DNA from: Thermoplasmatales archaeon E-plasma
Lineage (GTDB): Archaea; Thermoplasmatota; Thermoplasmata; Thermoplasmatales; Thermoplasmataceae
Assembly: GCA_000496135.1 (NCBI GenBank)
Contig: KI542674.1
Coordinates: forward strand, 186,001-250,000
DNA: 64,000 nt
Reading direction: 5' to 3'
Shown here piece after piece: positions 1 through 12,356 of the stretch (the first letter of the stretch is position 1; each line of letters begins with the position of its first letter). The translations under genes were made by a program, and so were the position numbers. The notes beneath the pieces were generated by a model. That model worked only from the letters and a program-made list of their open reading frames with translations, was not told the DNA's origin and made no database searches.

Positions 1-491
1 GAGTCACTGAGAGGATAGTAAATCAACTGCTTACTTCCATGGACGGTATTGAAGTGCTGCAGGGAGTAGTCGTGGTAGGCGCCTCAAACAGGCCGGATAT
101 TCTGGATAGTGCCCTCCTGAGAGCAGGAAGATTTGACAAGATGATTTACATACCGCCACCTGACGCTGAGGGAAGATTGAAGATTCTCAAGGTACATACC
201 AAGAATATGCCCCTTGCTTCCGACGTTGATCTGAAGAAACTTGCAAACATTGGAGAAGGGTATGTGGGGGCAGATCTTGAAAATCTCGTGAGAGAGGCTG
301 GAATGATTGCCTATAGAAAAGATCCCAATGCAACAAAGGTTACCCAGGCTGATTTCACGGATGCAATGAATGCAATAAAACCCTCTGTTGATGAGGAGGT
401 TTTGAAATTCTATAACACCATTAGTTCCAACATGGGAAAGAGCATGAGGGAAAAGAGAAAAGATGTAGAAGTTTCTGGTTTATACCAGTAA
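1..491 (+). CDS. VAT/Cdc48-type AAA+ ATPase, C-terminal part (5' truncated)
   Basis: The frame is open from base 3 to the stop, so the gene begins outside the window. The visible ~162 residues are the end of a second AAA+ domain: the sensor/arginine-finger stretch [20 protein letters not shown], then the helical lid with the [18 protein letters not shown] segment typical of Cdc48/p97 D2 domains, and a polar tail. In Thermoplasma the homologue VAT is a hexameric unfoldase that feeds proteins to the proteasome. The tricorn-interacting aminopeptidase a little downstream on the opposite strand fits a protein-turnover neighbourhood. The N-domain and D1 cannot be seen, so other Cdc48-family members remain possible. 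Confidence 0.88.
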   Translation, partial: VTERIVNQLLTSMDGIEVLQGVVVVGASNRPDILDSALLRAGRFDKMIYIPPPDAEGRLKILKVHTKNMPLASDVDLKKLANIGEGYVGADLENLVREAGMIAYRKDPNATKVTQADFTDAMNAIKPSVDEEVLKFYNTISSNMGKSMREKRKDVEVSGLYQ

Positions 492-537
492 CTTTCACTT
501 CCATAATATTGATATAATTTGTTTTCCATTCAAGCCC

Positions 538-912
538 ATGGATAAAGGTTTAGACATCTCTTTTCAAGTTGCTTCAGGTAGTGAAGATCAGGATCTGGTT
601 CAGGCTCTTGCGGATTTAACAGGGCACGATATGAGTAAGGAATTCAATATAGACTGGAGGATTTTCAAGGTCAAACTTGAGGATAAGAGATTTTTCAAGA
701 TTCTATATACCGGACCAAAGATAAATGGATTTCATCCTCACAACATGAAAAAAATACCGGATCATTTTGATACGATTTCCAGGTTGAGTTATAATGAGGT
801 TATGACCAGATATAATAAACTGCTCGAGGATGGATCAATAAAGAAAATTCCAATAAAAGAAATTGAAGAATCCTACGACCTGTGGCAGGATAAAATATGG
901 CAATATATTTAA
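538..912 (+). CDS. Hypothetical protein, 124 aa
   Basis: I do not recognise this family. The ATG lies about 24 bases after an AT-rich TATA-like stretch (around 508-520), which suggests its own leaderless transcript rather than read-through from the AAA+ gene. The protein is soluble, with no membrane segment, no cysteine cluster and no evident nucleotide-binding motif. The middle reads like an alpha/beta fold with the segment FKILYTGPKINGFHPHNMKK, and the end is rich in charged and aromatic residues. It faces the aminopeptidase gene convergently, with a 55-base gap. Codon use looks like that of its neighbours, so I treat it as a real gene of unknown role. Confidence 0.6.
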   Translation: MDKGLDISFQVASGSEDQDLVQALADLTGHDMSKEFNIDWRIFKVKLEDKRFFKILYTGPKINGFHPHNMKKIPDHFDTISRLSYNEVMTRYNKLLEDGSIKKIPIKEIEESYDLWQDKIWQYI

Positions 913-967
913 TCAGAAAAAAATGTTTGAATCCGATTAATTATATTTCCTGAAGTTCACATAGATA

Positions 968-3322
968 TCAAGCATTTCCAGACCTTTTGATACTCCCCTG
1001 GGAAACATCTGGGCCATTAAGCAGTGATGCAAGTTTTCTGGTCTTCTTTTCATTAACGATCCCCAGAAGAGGTATGGAAATCTGCATCGCCTGTGCACCG
1101 AAACCGGTTCCGGCAAACTCTTTTCTGATCGCACTTATAACATATTTAAATATACCAAGCATAAATTTTCTTGAATCTGGATTCCTTATGAGCGAAATGA
1201 CAGCCCATGGTGAATCCTGTCTTTTGATTTCACCTTTCATAACCATTTTCATCAGTGCCTTGTGATTCTTCTTTCCTTTCATTGATCCCATTGCGATTAT
1301 GAGTTTGTTCCTGTCAGTATCATCCTTTGCCTTTGAGTAGGTTATTTTTAGATCCTCAATGTTATCCGATGTTGTGGCTTTTGATAATGCAAGAGCCTGC
1401 CTCCCTTCTGGCGGAGAGTCAAAATATTCACCGAAATGAACCGCGTTGGACGCAGCGAAATCATGATCGTATAGAGATAGAGTTTCCTTTATTTTTTCTC
1501 TGGTTATGGATCTCAGAGATTCTTCATCCTGGGACTTTTCTCCAAGTTCTTTTAAAATGGTTTTCAGCAAACCTGTTGCTTTCGAGCGGAAGTTTTCCCT
1601 GTCGAAGAGAATTGACATGGCACTATCCAGATTCCTCTGAACCAGAGTGATAACCGGTGTTGTAACTCCAGGCATCAGGTCATTCAATATCCTGAAATAT
1701 TTATCAACGGTCATCTTGCCTGATAAAAGAAGAGAGTATGCGTCGTTTACTATTTCAGCCCTGTCAATATCTGAGAAAAATTGTACTTTATCCTTTAAAT
1801 TCGTGTAAAACTCCTCCTCATAAATGACTCTGAAAAACCCGTTTCCATCTGAATTTAATTTCACGTAGTCGCCCAAATTAATCTCCATTGACTTTTCATC
1901 CATAAGTATATTTTTTGTTCCCTTGGATCCCTTAACTGATAATGGTATCCTCCATACCAGGTCTGAATGCTGGTCATTCATGAAATATCTTCTCTGTTCC
2001 AGTTTAAGCTTCTTTCCGGATGGTGTTACCCTGATTGCCGGTAGACCTGGCTGATTTATCCAGTCGGACATTATATCACCCACTGGTAACTTTGAAACTT
2101 CTCCTATGGAATTCCACAGATCAGAACCTTCAGCATTACCATACCTGAATTTGTTCAAATATGCAGATACCCCTTTTCTAAAGTTATCATCCCCAACATA
2201 ATTATGGATCATTCTGAGTATACTTCCACCTTTCCCATAACTTATTTCATCAAAAATCTGCTGGATGTCGTCTGGGCTGTCTACCTTTGCATTTATGGGG
2301 TGTGTGCTTTTAAGGGAATCACTTGTCATTGATGAAACCGTTTGCGACAGATATGTTGATTTAATAACATCATACTCAGGATGAATCGTATTCAGACACA
2401 GCATTTCCATGAAAGTTGCGAAACTTTCGTTTAGCCACAGATCATTCCACCATTTCATTGTCACAAGGTTTCCGAACCATTGATGTGCCAGTTCATGAGC
2501 TATGGTAACTCCTATGTTTATTCTTGAATCAAGGTCTGTGTTATCATTACATACAAGAGCTTCCTCTCTGAAGGTAATTGCTCCCCAATTTTCCATTGCT
2601 CCCGCAGCGAAATCAGGTACCGAAATAAGGTGTACCTTTGGTAATTCGAAGGGAATTCCAAAATAATTCTCATAGAATTCAAGGCACTTTGATGCGATTT
2701 CCAGTGGAAAATCATTGCTTGTAAGTTCCTCTCCGGGTATTGCAAGTGTTATTTCTATGTTTTTATATTTGACAGATTTTGTCTTGAACTTACCGACACC
2801 CATATAAAGCAGGTAAGTGGACATTACAGGTGTGGGCAGGAATTCAACGACGTTGTATTCGCCGTCCTTTTTTACTGACTTAATGGGCATGTTCCCTATG
2901 GCTTCCCGGTCACCGGGTATTTTCATGGATATTTCAAATATTGCCTTGGCATCCGGGCGATCAAAACAGGGGAAGGCCAGAGAGGCATCTGTTGATTCAA
3001 ATTGGGTTGTTATAATCCTTTTGCTCCCCTGTCCTGCTAGGTAAAGCCCTGCAAGACTTTCAGAATACGATCTCCTGAAATCTATTTCTATCTTAAGGCT
3101 CCCAGATTCAGTCCCGTTAATGATGAGCTTTTTTTTGTCATCGCTGTATTGGAATTTTGCGGCAACATCATTTATCTTGAGATTCAAAATATCTATTCCC
3201 TTTGAATCCATCTCAATTATTTGTGAATCATTTGATAATATTATTGTTTCATTTCCTGAATATCCGCTTTCTCCCTGACTAAAATCCATATTTATAATAT
3301 ACTTTTCAACTTTGACTGCCAT
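968..3322 (-). CDS. M1 family aminopeptidase, tricorn-interacting factor F2/F3 type
   Basis: A zinc aminopeptidase of 784 residues that trims single amino acids from short peptides released by the tricorn protease and proteasome. The M1 signature is complete: the substrate-binding GAMEN motif at residues 241-245 and the zinc site HELAH at 276-280 with the third ligand Glu at about 299 (NESFATF). The length matches the ~780-residue Thermoplasma factors F2 and F3. The C-terminal ~350 residues form the helical domain of the family. No signal peptide is seen, so it is cytoplasmic. The sequence alone does not separate F2 from F3, which differ in amino-acid preference. The gene stands alone and diverges from the PRC-barrel gene. 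Confidence 0.93.
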   Translation of the reverse strand: MAVKVEKYIINMDFSQGESGYSGNETIILSNDSQIIEMDSKGIDILNLKINDVAAKFQYSDDKKKLIINGTESGSLKIEIDFRRSYSESLAGLYLAGQGSKRIITTQFESTDASLAFPCFDRPDAKAIFEISMKIPGDREAIGNMPIKSVKKDGEYNVVEFLPTPVMSTYLLYMGVGKFKTKSVKYKNIEITLAIPGEELTSNDFPLEIASKCLEFYENYFGIPFELPKVHLISVPDFAAGAMENWGAITFREEALVCNDNTDLDSRINIGVTIAHELAHQWFGNLVTMKWWNDLWLNESFATFMEMLCLNTIHPEYDVIKSTYLSQTVSSMTSDSLKSTHPINAKVDSPDDIQQIFDEISYGKGGSILRMIHNYVGDDNFRKGVSAYLNKFRYGNAEGSDLWNSIGEVSKLPVGDIMSDWINQPGLPAIRVTPSGKKLKLEQRRYFMNDQHSDLVWRIPLSVKGSKGTKNILMDEKSMEINLGDYVKLNSDGNGFFRVIYEEEFYTNLKDKVQFFSDIDRAEIVNDAYSLLLSGKMTVDKYFRILNDLMPGVTTPVITLVQRNLDSAMSILFDRENFRSKATGLLKTILKELGEKSQDEESLRSITREKIKETLSLYDHDFAASNAVHFGEYFDSPPEGRQALALSKATTSDNIEDLKITYSKAKDDTDRNKLIIAMGSMKGKKNHKALMKMVMKGEIKRQDSPWAVISLIRNPDSRKFMLGIFKYVISAIRKEFAGTGFGAQAMQISIPLLGIVNEKKTRKLASLLNGPDVSQGSIKRSGNA

Positions 3323-3475
3323 TAAGTTTTATTCCAAATCAATATTTAATTCTTTATTAATTGAGAATTTACAACCTTTTGAGCAGAAATGTGTCATCTT
3401 ATGGGTGGATGGATTTAAGCATGTCTCATAACTTTTCGAAGGTAAAAATATTAATTGTATAAAACATGGTGATCC

Positions 3476-3733
3476 GTGAACAAAAAATTTGCTACGAGAT
3501 TAATGGATATGCCACTGGTCACCAGTGAAGGAACCATGATAGGAAGGCTTGATGATATCATTGTAAATGATCAGACAGGTGAGATTTTTGAATTACTTAT
3601 AAACCCTACAGGAGAAAAAATAACCAATTTTAAAAAGGATGTGAAGGGAAGATATGTAGTACCTTACGAATATGTCAAAATGGGTAAGGATGTTTTTGTA
3701 ATTGAATTACAGAGAGTCCCCAGATTGGACTGA
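3476..3733 (+). CDS. PRC-barrel domain protein
   Basis: A GTG-started 85-residue protein that consists almost wholly of one PRC-barrel: an N-terminal strand pair (MPLVTSEGTMIGRLDDIIVN), a middle sheet with the E-I-F-E-L-L-I-N pattern, and the closing PYEYVKMGKDVFVIE strand. PRC-barrels occur in ribosome maturation factors (RimM), photosynthetic reaction centres and many small archaeal proteins of unknown function, some near cell-division genes. Nothing nearby points to a specific partner. An AT-rich segment about 25 bases before the GTG suggests a leaderless start. The family call is secure; the role is not known. Confidence 0.8.
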   Translation: MNKKFATRLMDMPLVTSEGTMIGRLDDIIVNDQTGEIFELLINPTGEKITNFKKDVKGRYVVPYEYVKMGKDVFVIELQRVPRLD

Positions 3734-3828
3734 AGACAAACAATAACATTATAATTTTCATTGGGAATCATTTTTAGATTCTCAAATAATATAAAAATTC
3801 GGCAAATGAATATGACCGGTTTTCATTT

Positions 3829-5070
3829 TCACTGGGAATTTGCTCTTTGTGGAACATATCGAAGTATTCCAGCGAGACCGCTGAAGGCTTTCTTTAATAA
3901 CTTCCCTTCATCGCTGTCTTCTCCAATTATCTCCACCCTTGCTCCAGAGGCCTCAGCTAATTCGTAGAGATTTTTTACCAGATCTTCTTCATGGTCAAGA
4001 TCCATTGCAGCTCCGCAGTTGGGGCAGGTAACATCATCGAGCCATTTATCATAGTCCTTGGCAAAACCGCAGGATGGGCATTTATAATAATATCTTGTGC
4101 TTCTGATTCCGTCTGAAATTAGAAGGATGTCAATGGCCTTTCTCTCAAGTGCCTCTTTGACCTGATTTTCACCATAGATTCCAAGCCCTCCCTCTGACTT
4201 CTTAATCTCCATGAGGAATTTAGTTACGAGGTCTTTTTCCCTTGCGATATCCATGTCTTTCATTGTTTCTGCCGCTCTTTCAACAAGTTCTCTTAAACCT
4301 GATTCATCGGTATAACCAACGTCGTAGAGCTCCTCAACCTTGTTCTTTATCTCATTTCTCAGGTAATCCTTTTCAAAGAAGTAATTCTTGGTTGCGCCTG
4401 GACCCCCAATAAATATGGCTCTAATATCCTTTATAATGGGAACAAAAGTATTATTACATATATCTCCTATTTTTTTAAAATAATCATGAGCTGCTATTTC
4501 AATAAGCCTTTCATATCTTCTCGAAGATTGCCCTCCCTGATGATGCTTGCTTGGAACCAGTGACTGTTCGTTTGTCACTGGCACAATATTTGTTCCATTG
4601 AGAAATCCTATGGTGGCTTCTTTTCTGTCTATGACAATCAGACCATAAATTTCCTTTGTCTTTAACTGACTGAGAAGCGGGTCCAGGTAAAATTGTGAAT
4701 CACACTTGTAAATAAACGTTTGAAAAGGCTCCGGAGGCTCAATTATCTGGGCATACATTGTAGTCTGGTCGCCTCTTGTGGCTACATGACCAACAAATAA
4801 AACAAGACCTGTTGGAGGAGTCATTTTATACGATTTTAACCGGGACATTATTGATTCTATTGCAGCCAGCACGTTCTTTCTTGTTGATTTTGACTTTATA
4901 TTGGAAGATGTAGAATATTCTTCTCTAAGATATTGAACTACATCCCATATCTGTTTGTCAGGCGGGATATATAGAGAAACAAGCTCAGTTCCTCTTCCCT
5001 TGAGATTTGAAAGTTCTTCAAGGGCTTTTTTGAATTCGTATTTTCTGAGCTGTTTCTCATCAGTAGGCAT
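3829..5070 (-). CDS. prf1: Peptide chain release factor aRF1
   Basis: Archaeal class I release factor (413 aa), which reads all three stop codons and triggers peptidyl-tRNA hydrolysis. The stop-codon-reading motif NIKS is at residues 57-60 and the catalytic GGQ at 179-181, within [11 protein letters not shown]. The C-terminal domain carries the zinc-finger-like pairs CPSCG and CPNCG, typical of many archaeal aRF1 proteins. The length is normal. The gene diverges from UMP kinase across a 30-base AT-rich spacer that must hold both promoters. Family members are single copy and essential. Confidence 0.97.
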   Translation of the reverse strand: MPTDEKQLRKYEFKKALEELSNLKGRGTELVSLYIPPDKQIWDVVQYLREEYSTSSNIKSKSTRKNVLAAIESIMSRLKSYKMTPPTGLVLFVGHVATRGDQTTMYAQIIEPPEPFQTFIYKCDSQFYLDPLLSQLKTKEIYGLIVIDRKEATIGFLNGTNIVPVTNEQSLVPSKHHQGGQSSRRYERLIEIAAHDYFKKIGDICNNTFVPIIKDIRAIFIGGPGATKNYFFEKDYLRNEIKNKVEELYDVGYTDESGLRELVERAAETMKDMDIAREKDLVTKFLMEIKKSEGGLGIYGENQVKEALERKAIDILLISDGIRSTRYYYKCPSCGFAKDYDKWLDDVTCPNCGAAMDLDHEEDLVKNLYELAEASGARVEIIGEDSDEGKLLKKAFSGLAGILRYVPQRANSQ

Positions 5071-5103
5071 TGGAAAGAAAATTTATAATAATATATAACC
5101 TTG
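5071..5103. promoter_or_regulatory. Compact bidirectional promoter between prf1 and pyrH
   Basis: Only about 30 bases separate the two divergent genes, and they are almost pure A/T, with the run ATTTATAATAATATATAACC at 5081-5100. The centre lies about 26 bases from the aRF1 ATG at 5070 and, on the other strand, about 26 bases from the ATG at 5119. Both genes therefore probably use this one A/T tract for leaderless transcription. This is inferred from spacing only. Confidence 0.45.
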
Positions 5104-5118
5104 ATGAAATTGCGTATC

Positions 5119-5796
5119 ATGGAAAAAGTTGTTATCTCATTAGGTGGGTCTGTTGTTTCTTCAAATGCAGTAAATATAGATTTCATTAAAGCGTTTGTAA
5201 AGGCGATTGAAGGGATGCCATCACTTTCAAAGTGCGGCATCGTAGTTGGTGGTGGTTCACTGGCAAGGGGATACATTGAACCTCTCAGAAGTGAGGGAAT
5301 TAACAATTATTTTCTCGATCGCATTGGAATTAAAGCTACACGGCTTAATGCCGAATTAATTGTAAATCTTCTAAAAGATGTTGAAAATGTAATTCCTGAA
5401 TCAATAGATGAAGCGTTATCAGCATGGAAAAACAGAAAGTTTGTGGTAATGGGAGGAACCATTCCAGGACACACAACTGATACGGTTGCAATGCTTCTTG
5501 CCGAGGCATCCGGTATTGGGGAATTTATAAATGGAACCTCAGTGGACGGCGTTTATTCTAAGGATCCAAGAGCCGGCGGGGGAAGTAAGAAATTTGAAAA
5601 CCTCACATATTCAGAAGCATTGTCTTTGAGTATTGAAAGTTACAAAAACGCGGGAAGCAATGTTTTTATGGATCCGGTATCACTCCTGATTGCCAGGAGA
5701 GCTAACATAAATATCCATGTGATTAAAGGAGATTTGCCAGAAAATTATATAAATATTATGGAAATGAATAAAAAAATCGGTACCCTAATTTCTTAG
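5119..5796 (+). CDS. pyrH: UMP kinase (archaeal type)
   Basis: Phosphorylates UMP to UDP in pyrimidine nucleotide synthesis. It belongs to the amino-acid-kinase fold: the phosphate-binding start EKVVISLGGSVV, the glycine-rich IVVGGGSLARGYI, the nucleotide-site segment GGTIPGHTTDTVAMLLAEA and the end stretch MDPVSLLIARRANINIHVIKG typical of archaeal PyrH. I prefer the ATG at 5119, because family proteins begin just before this first strand and the TATA-rich tract lies about 26 bases upstream. Starts at 5104 (ATG) or 5101 (TTG) would add five or six residues. The protein is about 225 aa, normal for the archaeal enzyme. Confidence 0.92.
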   Translation: MEKVVISLGGSVVSSNAVNIDFIKAFVKAIEGMPSLSKCGIVVGGGSLARGYIEPLRSEGINNYFLDRIGIKATRLNAELIVNLLKDVENVIPESIDEALSAWKNRKFVVMGGTIPGHTTDTVAMLLAEASGIGEFINGTSVDGVYSKDPRAGGGSKKFENLTYSEALSLSIESYKNAGSNVFMDPVSLLIARRANINIHVIKGDLPENYINIMEMNKKIGTLIS

Positions 5797-5799
5797 GGT

Positions 5800-8623
<2,824 letters not shown>

Positions 8624-8769
8624 TGTCAGGAGATGTTAAATGAATAGAAATAGTTTTCAACCTTATATATTCGTTCTTGAATAGTTGAAACGGTTTTTTG
8701 AAAAACATTCTCATAAGTTTACATTAACTTTAAAGGAACAGATTAATAGATTTCAAACATACTGATTCA

Positions 8770-9306
8770 ATGATTGTTGTCACCGGGATGCCGGGATCAG
8801 GCAAGGATGAATTCATCAAAGTAGCTAAATCTCTCGGGTGGATCGATATTCACATGGGAGATGAGGTTAGAAAGTATGCAAAACTCAACAATATTCCTTC
8901 CATTGATAGTGAAATAGGTAAATTTGCTTCGAAGGAACGGCAGACTTATGGAAAGGAGATTTGGGCTAAAAGAGTGTGGGACGATATGAGACCGGGAAAA
9001 AACTACATCATAGATGGTCTAAGAAATCTGGAAGAGTTTGAATATTTTAAATCCAAAGACACAGACCTGATCCTCATTGCCATATATACGGAAAGAGAAG
9101 AGAGACTTAAGAGAATATTAAGGAGAAATAGGCCTGACGACGTGCACACTCATGACGAACTTGTTTCCAGGGATGACCGGGAATTGTCATGGGGTATCGG
9201 CAACGCAATATCTCTTGCGAATTATATGATAGTAAATGATTCTTCGTTAGAGGAGTTTAAAAAGAGGTCCCGGGAATTACTGCTTAAAATTAATAAAAGT
9301 AATTAA
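8770..9306 (+). CDS. UPF0200-family P-loop kinase-like protein
   Basis: A 178-residue P-loop protein starting MIVVTGMPGSGKDEF (Walker A). The following HMGDEVRKYAK segment and the Arg-rich lid (RLKRILRRNRPDD) resemble adenylate and dephospho-CoA kinases. This is the archaeal UPF0200 family, annotated variously as nucleotide or dephospho-CoA kinase-like; I know of no proven substrate. The Walker A carries Asp after Lys (GKDEF), where many kinases have Ser/Thr. The gene diverges from the oxidoreductase operon and faces purQ convergently. Confidence 0.8.
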   Translation: MIVVTGMPGSGKDEFIKVAKSLGWIDIHMGDEVRKYAKLNNIPSIDSEIGKFASKERQTYGKEIWAKRVWDDMRPGKNYIIDGLRNLEEFEYFKSKDTDLILIAIYTEREERLKRILRRNRPDDVHTHDELVSRDDRELSWGIGNAISLANYMIVNDSSLEEFKKRSRELLLKINKSN

Positions 9307-9399
9307 AACAGAAATAAACCAAACCCATTAAAAAATCCATATACTTCATGATTTAGAACTTGCATTGACTGACTAAATAAGTAATATTACTGAAAATAT

Positions 9400-10188
9400 C
9401 TAAATTGCATGACTCTTGATGTATTCAATTATTGATGCGAAGAATAGTTTACCGGTAGATATTTTTCCCTCTCTTTCCCTTCCGCTCATATTGAAAATAT
9501 CGAATGCCCTCTCTGGATGGGGCATCATTCCTATTACATTACCTTCTCTGTTAGATAAGCCGGCTATTCCATTGATAGAACCATTTGGATTCCAGGGATA
9601 TTCTCCAAATTTACCCTGAGCATCAGTATACTGGAAGACAATCTGATTATTCTGGATTATTTCATCAAGGATGTTTGGATCCTTAAACATAACCTGACCC
9701 TCCTTGTGTGCCACCGGTGCCTGAAGTATAGAACCGGTGTTTATCCCATTGGAGAGAATAGGATTCTTGTTTGAGAACTTAATATAAGTTGTTCTGCATT
9801 CAAATTTCCCTGATTTATTGACAGATAAAACCATGGATTTTTCTGCCTTCCCGTTTATGTCAGGGAGCAGCCCCATTTCAGACAAAATTTGAAAGCCGTT
9901 GCATGTTCCGATTAAAGGTTTTTTTTCCTCTGTGAACCTTCTGATCTCATTCCATGAACTCTTAATCAGTCTCTGTGCAAAAATTACTCCTGCCCTAACG
10001 TAATCTCCTGCAGAAAACCCACCAGGTATGAATATTCCCTGAAAATTCTCTAGCGACTTCTTTTTTGATTCGAGTTCTTTAATATGCACAAATTCCGGGG
10101 ATACTCCTAGGTTTTTAAAAGCAGAATAAACCTCTTCCTCATTATTTGTTCCTTCCATCCGAAGGATTGCTATTTTGATGTCCTCCAA
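9400..10188 (-). CDS. purQ: Phosphoribosylformylglycinamidine synthase, glutaminase subunit PurQ
   Basis: Supplies ammonia from glutamine for the FGAM step of purine synthesis, acting with PurL and PurS encoded elsewhere. It is a class I amidotransferase: nucleophile Cys in GTCNGFQILSEMG and the His/Glu pair in MPHPER. At 262 aa it belongs to the longer archaeal PurQ group. The start used is TTG at 10188, ten bases after the L40e stop and preceded by an AGGGG element about 7 bases upstream. The spacing indicates co-transcription with the ribosomal protein gene. Confidence 0.92.
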   Translation of the reverse strand: MEDIKIAILRMEGTNNEEEVYSAFKNLGVSPEFVHIKELESKKKSLENFQGIFIPGGFSAGDYVRAGVIFAQRLIKSSWNEIRRFTEEKKPLIGTCNGFQILSEMGLLPDINGKAEKSMVLSVNKSGKFECRTTYIKFSNKNPILSNGINTGSILQAPVAHKEGQVMFKDPNILDEIIQNNQIVFQYTDAQGKFGEYPWNPNGSINGIAGLSNREGNVIGMMPHPERAFDIFNMSGREREGKISTGKLFFASIIEYIKSHAI

Positions 10189-10198
10189 ATAATGCCCC

Positions 10199-10348
10199 TT
10201 ACTGTCCTCCTCTTCTCTCCTTAGCCTTCATCCTGAGTCCAGTATAACCGCACTTTCTGCACTTGGTTGCCTTAAGAGGGTTCCTGGCGTCGCATCTCAT
10301 GCAAATTTTTTTGTTTAATCTTCTTTCAATAGCTTCTTGAAATGGCAT
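10199..10348 (-). CDS. rpl40e: Ribosomal protein L40e
   Basis: A tiny zinc-binding large-subunit protein of 49 aa: the core [20 protein letters not shown] has the CxxC...CxxC zinc ribbon, followed by the Arg/Lys-rich tail ending RRGGQ. I chose the ATG at 10348 because archaeal L40e proteins are about 50 aa long and an AAGGTAAT element that fits the 16S tail sits just upstream. An in-frame ATG at 10411 would add 21 residues that the family does not have. A TATA-like element at 10441-10448 implies a transcript that covers the longer frame. purQ follows directly. Confidence 0.88.
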   Translation of the reverse strand: MPFQEAIERRLNKKICMRCDARNPLKATKCRKCGYTGLRMKAKERRGGQ

Positions 10349-10440
10349 ATTTATTACCTTTGAATGACGGGTTATCTTTAATATGTTATTAATTCTTTCA
10401 CCGTATCCCATCGCTTAACTTCTTCTTTTTGGCCGGGCTT

Positions 10441-10450
10441 ATATATTCTG
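10441..10450 (-). promoter_or_regulatory. TATA-like element for the L40e-purQ operon
   Basis: The minus strand reads CAGAATATATAAGC here. A transcript starting about 25 bases downstream would begin near 10417 and give a leader of about 70 bases to the preferred L40e start. The rest of the 195-base gap (10412-10606) is A/T-rich with no further feature that I can see. Confidence 0.4.
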
Positions 10451-10606
10451 AGTTTTATACACATTCTTATATCATATTTGAACAGATTTTAGATTTATTA
10501 TCTTTTATATGTTACACAATTTTAGGGAATTTACTTTAATACATTAAATGAAGGACAGGTTCCAAAATTTTTTCCTGTCCAAATGTTAAAGATTTCTTCT
10601 TTTGAA

Positions 10607-12168
10607 TTATGTAATGCTGATGGACAGGAATTCTATTAGAAATAGCATTAAAACTATCAGGTTAATTCCAATTATTATGTTATCAAATACTTTCTTATTT
10701 CTTAAAAATGCAAACCTGTCCCTTCTTGACAATATGGTAAGCGATTCCCGGAAAAATTGATGCCCATCAGTTATTACCAGTGGAAGTGCATTCGTTATTG
10801 CCAGCAATATATTTACCCAGAAGAGCCAGTATAACATATTGAAAAATATGAAGAACACTGATTCTGAAAAAGGTGTTGTGTACATATGCGCAAGAGTTGC
10901 CGGAACAGGGGTTAATCCCGAAAAGGGCAGAGAAAGTGTTTCGAGAAATCCATACCATGGAACCTGGTAAGTTAAGCTGCCACTTACCACCTGCTTTAAC
11001 GAACTAAGACTGTCAAGGCTCATTCCTGAATATATGATCTCTATTCCCACAAACGCGACTTTTTTCATACTCGCAGTCGCAGCTGAAGGATCAGCGGATT
11101 CATAGTACTGATATTCCGAAACTGTTCCTACGGTTGTGTTATCATATGTTTTAGAATCATTATTATGATAATAGACTGTGGAAACGTATACATTTTTTCC
11201 TGGCGTTACATTCTGAAATATATCTGATAGAGTTATCAGGTTATAGACTGTTTTGTTATCTACGGATATTATTATGGACCCGGCTCTCAGATTGCTTGAT
11301 GCTGCGGGATATCCTGATATCAGACCATATATTGTTACACCTGCCGGAATTGTAACATTCTTAAAAGAAGTACCATCAAAAAATGTTCCGCTATAAAGCT
11401 TTCCAGGAATTAATGAAGAATTGTAAGGCAAATTCACAATTGAATTTCCGCTATAGTTTCCAAAGGAAGTCAATTCCATTCCGGCCAGACTATTGTTTGA
11501 ATAGATGCTGTTGGGTTCAACTGAGAATACATATGCCCCCGCTTGCTTTTGATGCATGGCTGGCGCCATTGCTCCTACAAGAATGAAAAGTGCCAGAAGT
11601 GCCATAACAACATTTATTGCAGGACCGGCTGCAATAATTCTTCTCTTTATAACCGGATCAGCCTTATTTATTTCTGCTTCATCCGGTTCAACGAAAGCCC
11701 CCAGTGGGACTATAAAAAACATGACGCCAACAGACGTGACTTTGATTCCATGTTTTCTTGCCGTTATTCCGTGGAATAACTCGTGGATCATTATGGATAC
11801 AGCAAAAGCAATTATGCCATACCCGATTGGATTTATGGGGATTAATCCCCGGTAGTCCCAAAAGTTCTGCCGGAGAGAGACTCCTGGTACTCTTAACTGT
11901 AAGCCCAAGGAAAGCGCCGTAAACCATAACTGCCATGGCCCAAAATAAAAAATATGAAAACTATTACGACAGAAATTTTGGAAAAGATAATTTTCTGGCT
12001 CTTTCCCTTTACCCTATCCATGACACCGCGATTCTTTGTTGATTTCCACAGCAGCAATGCCCCTACGTATACTTGAAAATGCTTTGTCTTATTTATATAA
12101 GGAGAAAGAATGTTCAATCCCAGAACCCATAAAACAATAAGGATCAGAACAAGGTACAATGAATTCAT
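10607..12168 (-). pseudogene. Site-2 protease (M50 family) interrupted by two single-base frameshifts
   Basis: An intramembrane zinc metalloprotease split over three frames. The first part (12168 to about 11950) has an N-terminal membrane helix, the ALLLWKSTKNRGVMDR loop and a second helix. The second part (about 11955 to 11840) reads FWAMAVMVYGAFLGLTVKST...LPGINP. The third carries INPIGYGIIAFAV, the HELFH zinc motif, a PDZ-like region (about 11100-11450), the conserved ALPLVITDGH motif that supplies the third ligand, and C-terminal helices. Removing one T from the T6 run (plus-strand A6 at 11947-11952) and one C from the C4 run (plus-strand 11837-11840) restores one frame of about 519 residues. 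The rest is well preserved, so assembly error is likely. Such proteases cleave membrane-bound regulators. Confidence 0.85.
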
Positions 12169-12356
12169 TCAATGCCTTAATTCAATTTCCTTATTAATAA
12201 TCATCTCAGGGTTTATGAGGAAGCTTTTCACTTTTGATTTACCGGAATATATTCTCTATTATGCGAAATGGAGAATTTTCTGTTACGTATATTAAAAATA
12301 ATGGCTTTTTATTATTGGCTTATAAAATGGTTATATTCTTCCATGAACTCACCGGT

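Noticed and set aside
4938-5306. Minus-strand frame of 122 codons over the pyrH start
   Set aside because: It is antisense to the conserved N-terminus of UMP kinase and crosses the shared promoter.
11543-11855. Plus-strand frames of 78 and 99 codons within the protease
   Set aside because: They are antisense to the site-2 protease and have no start signal or family likeness.
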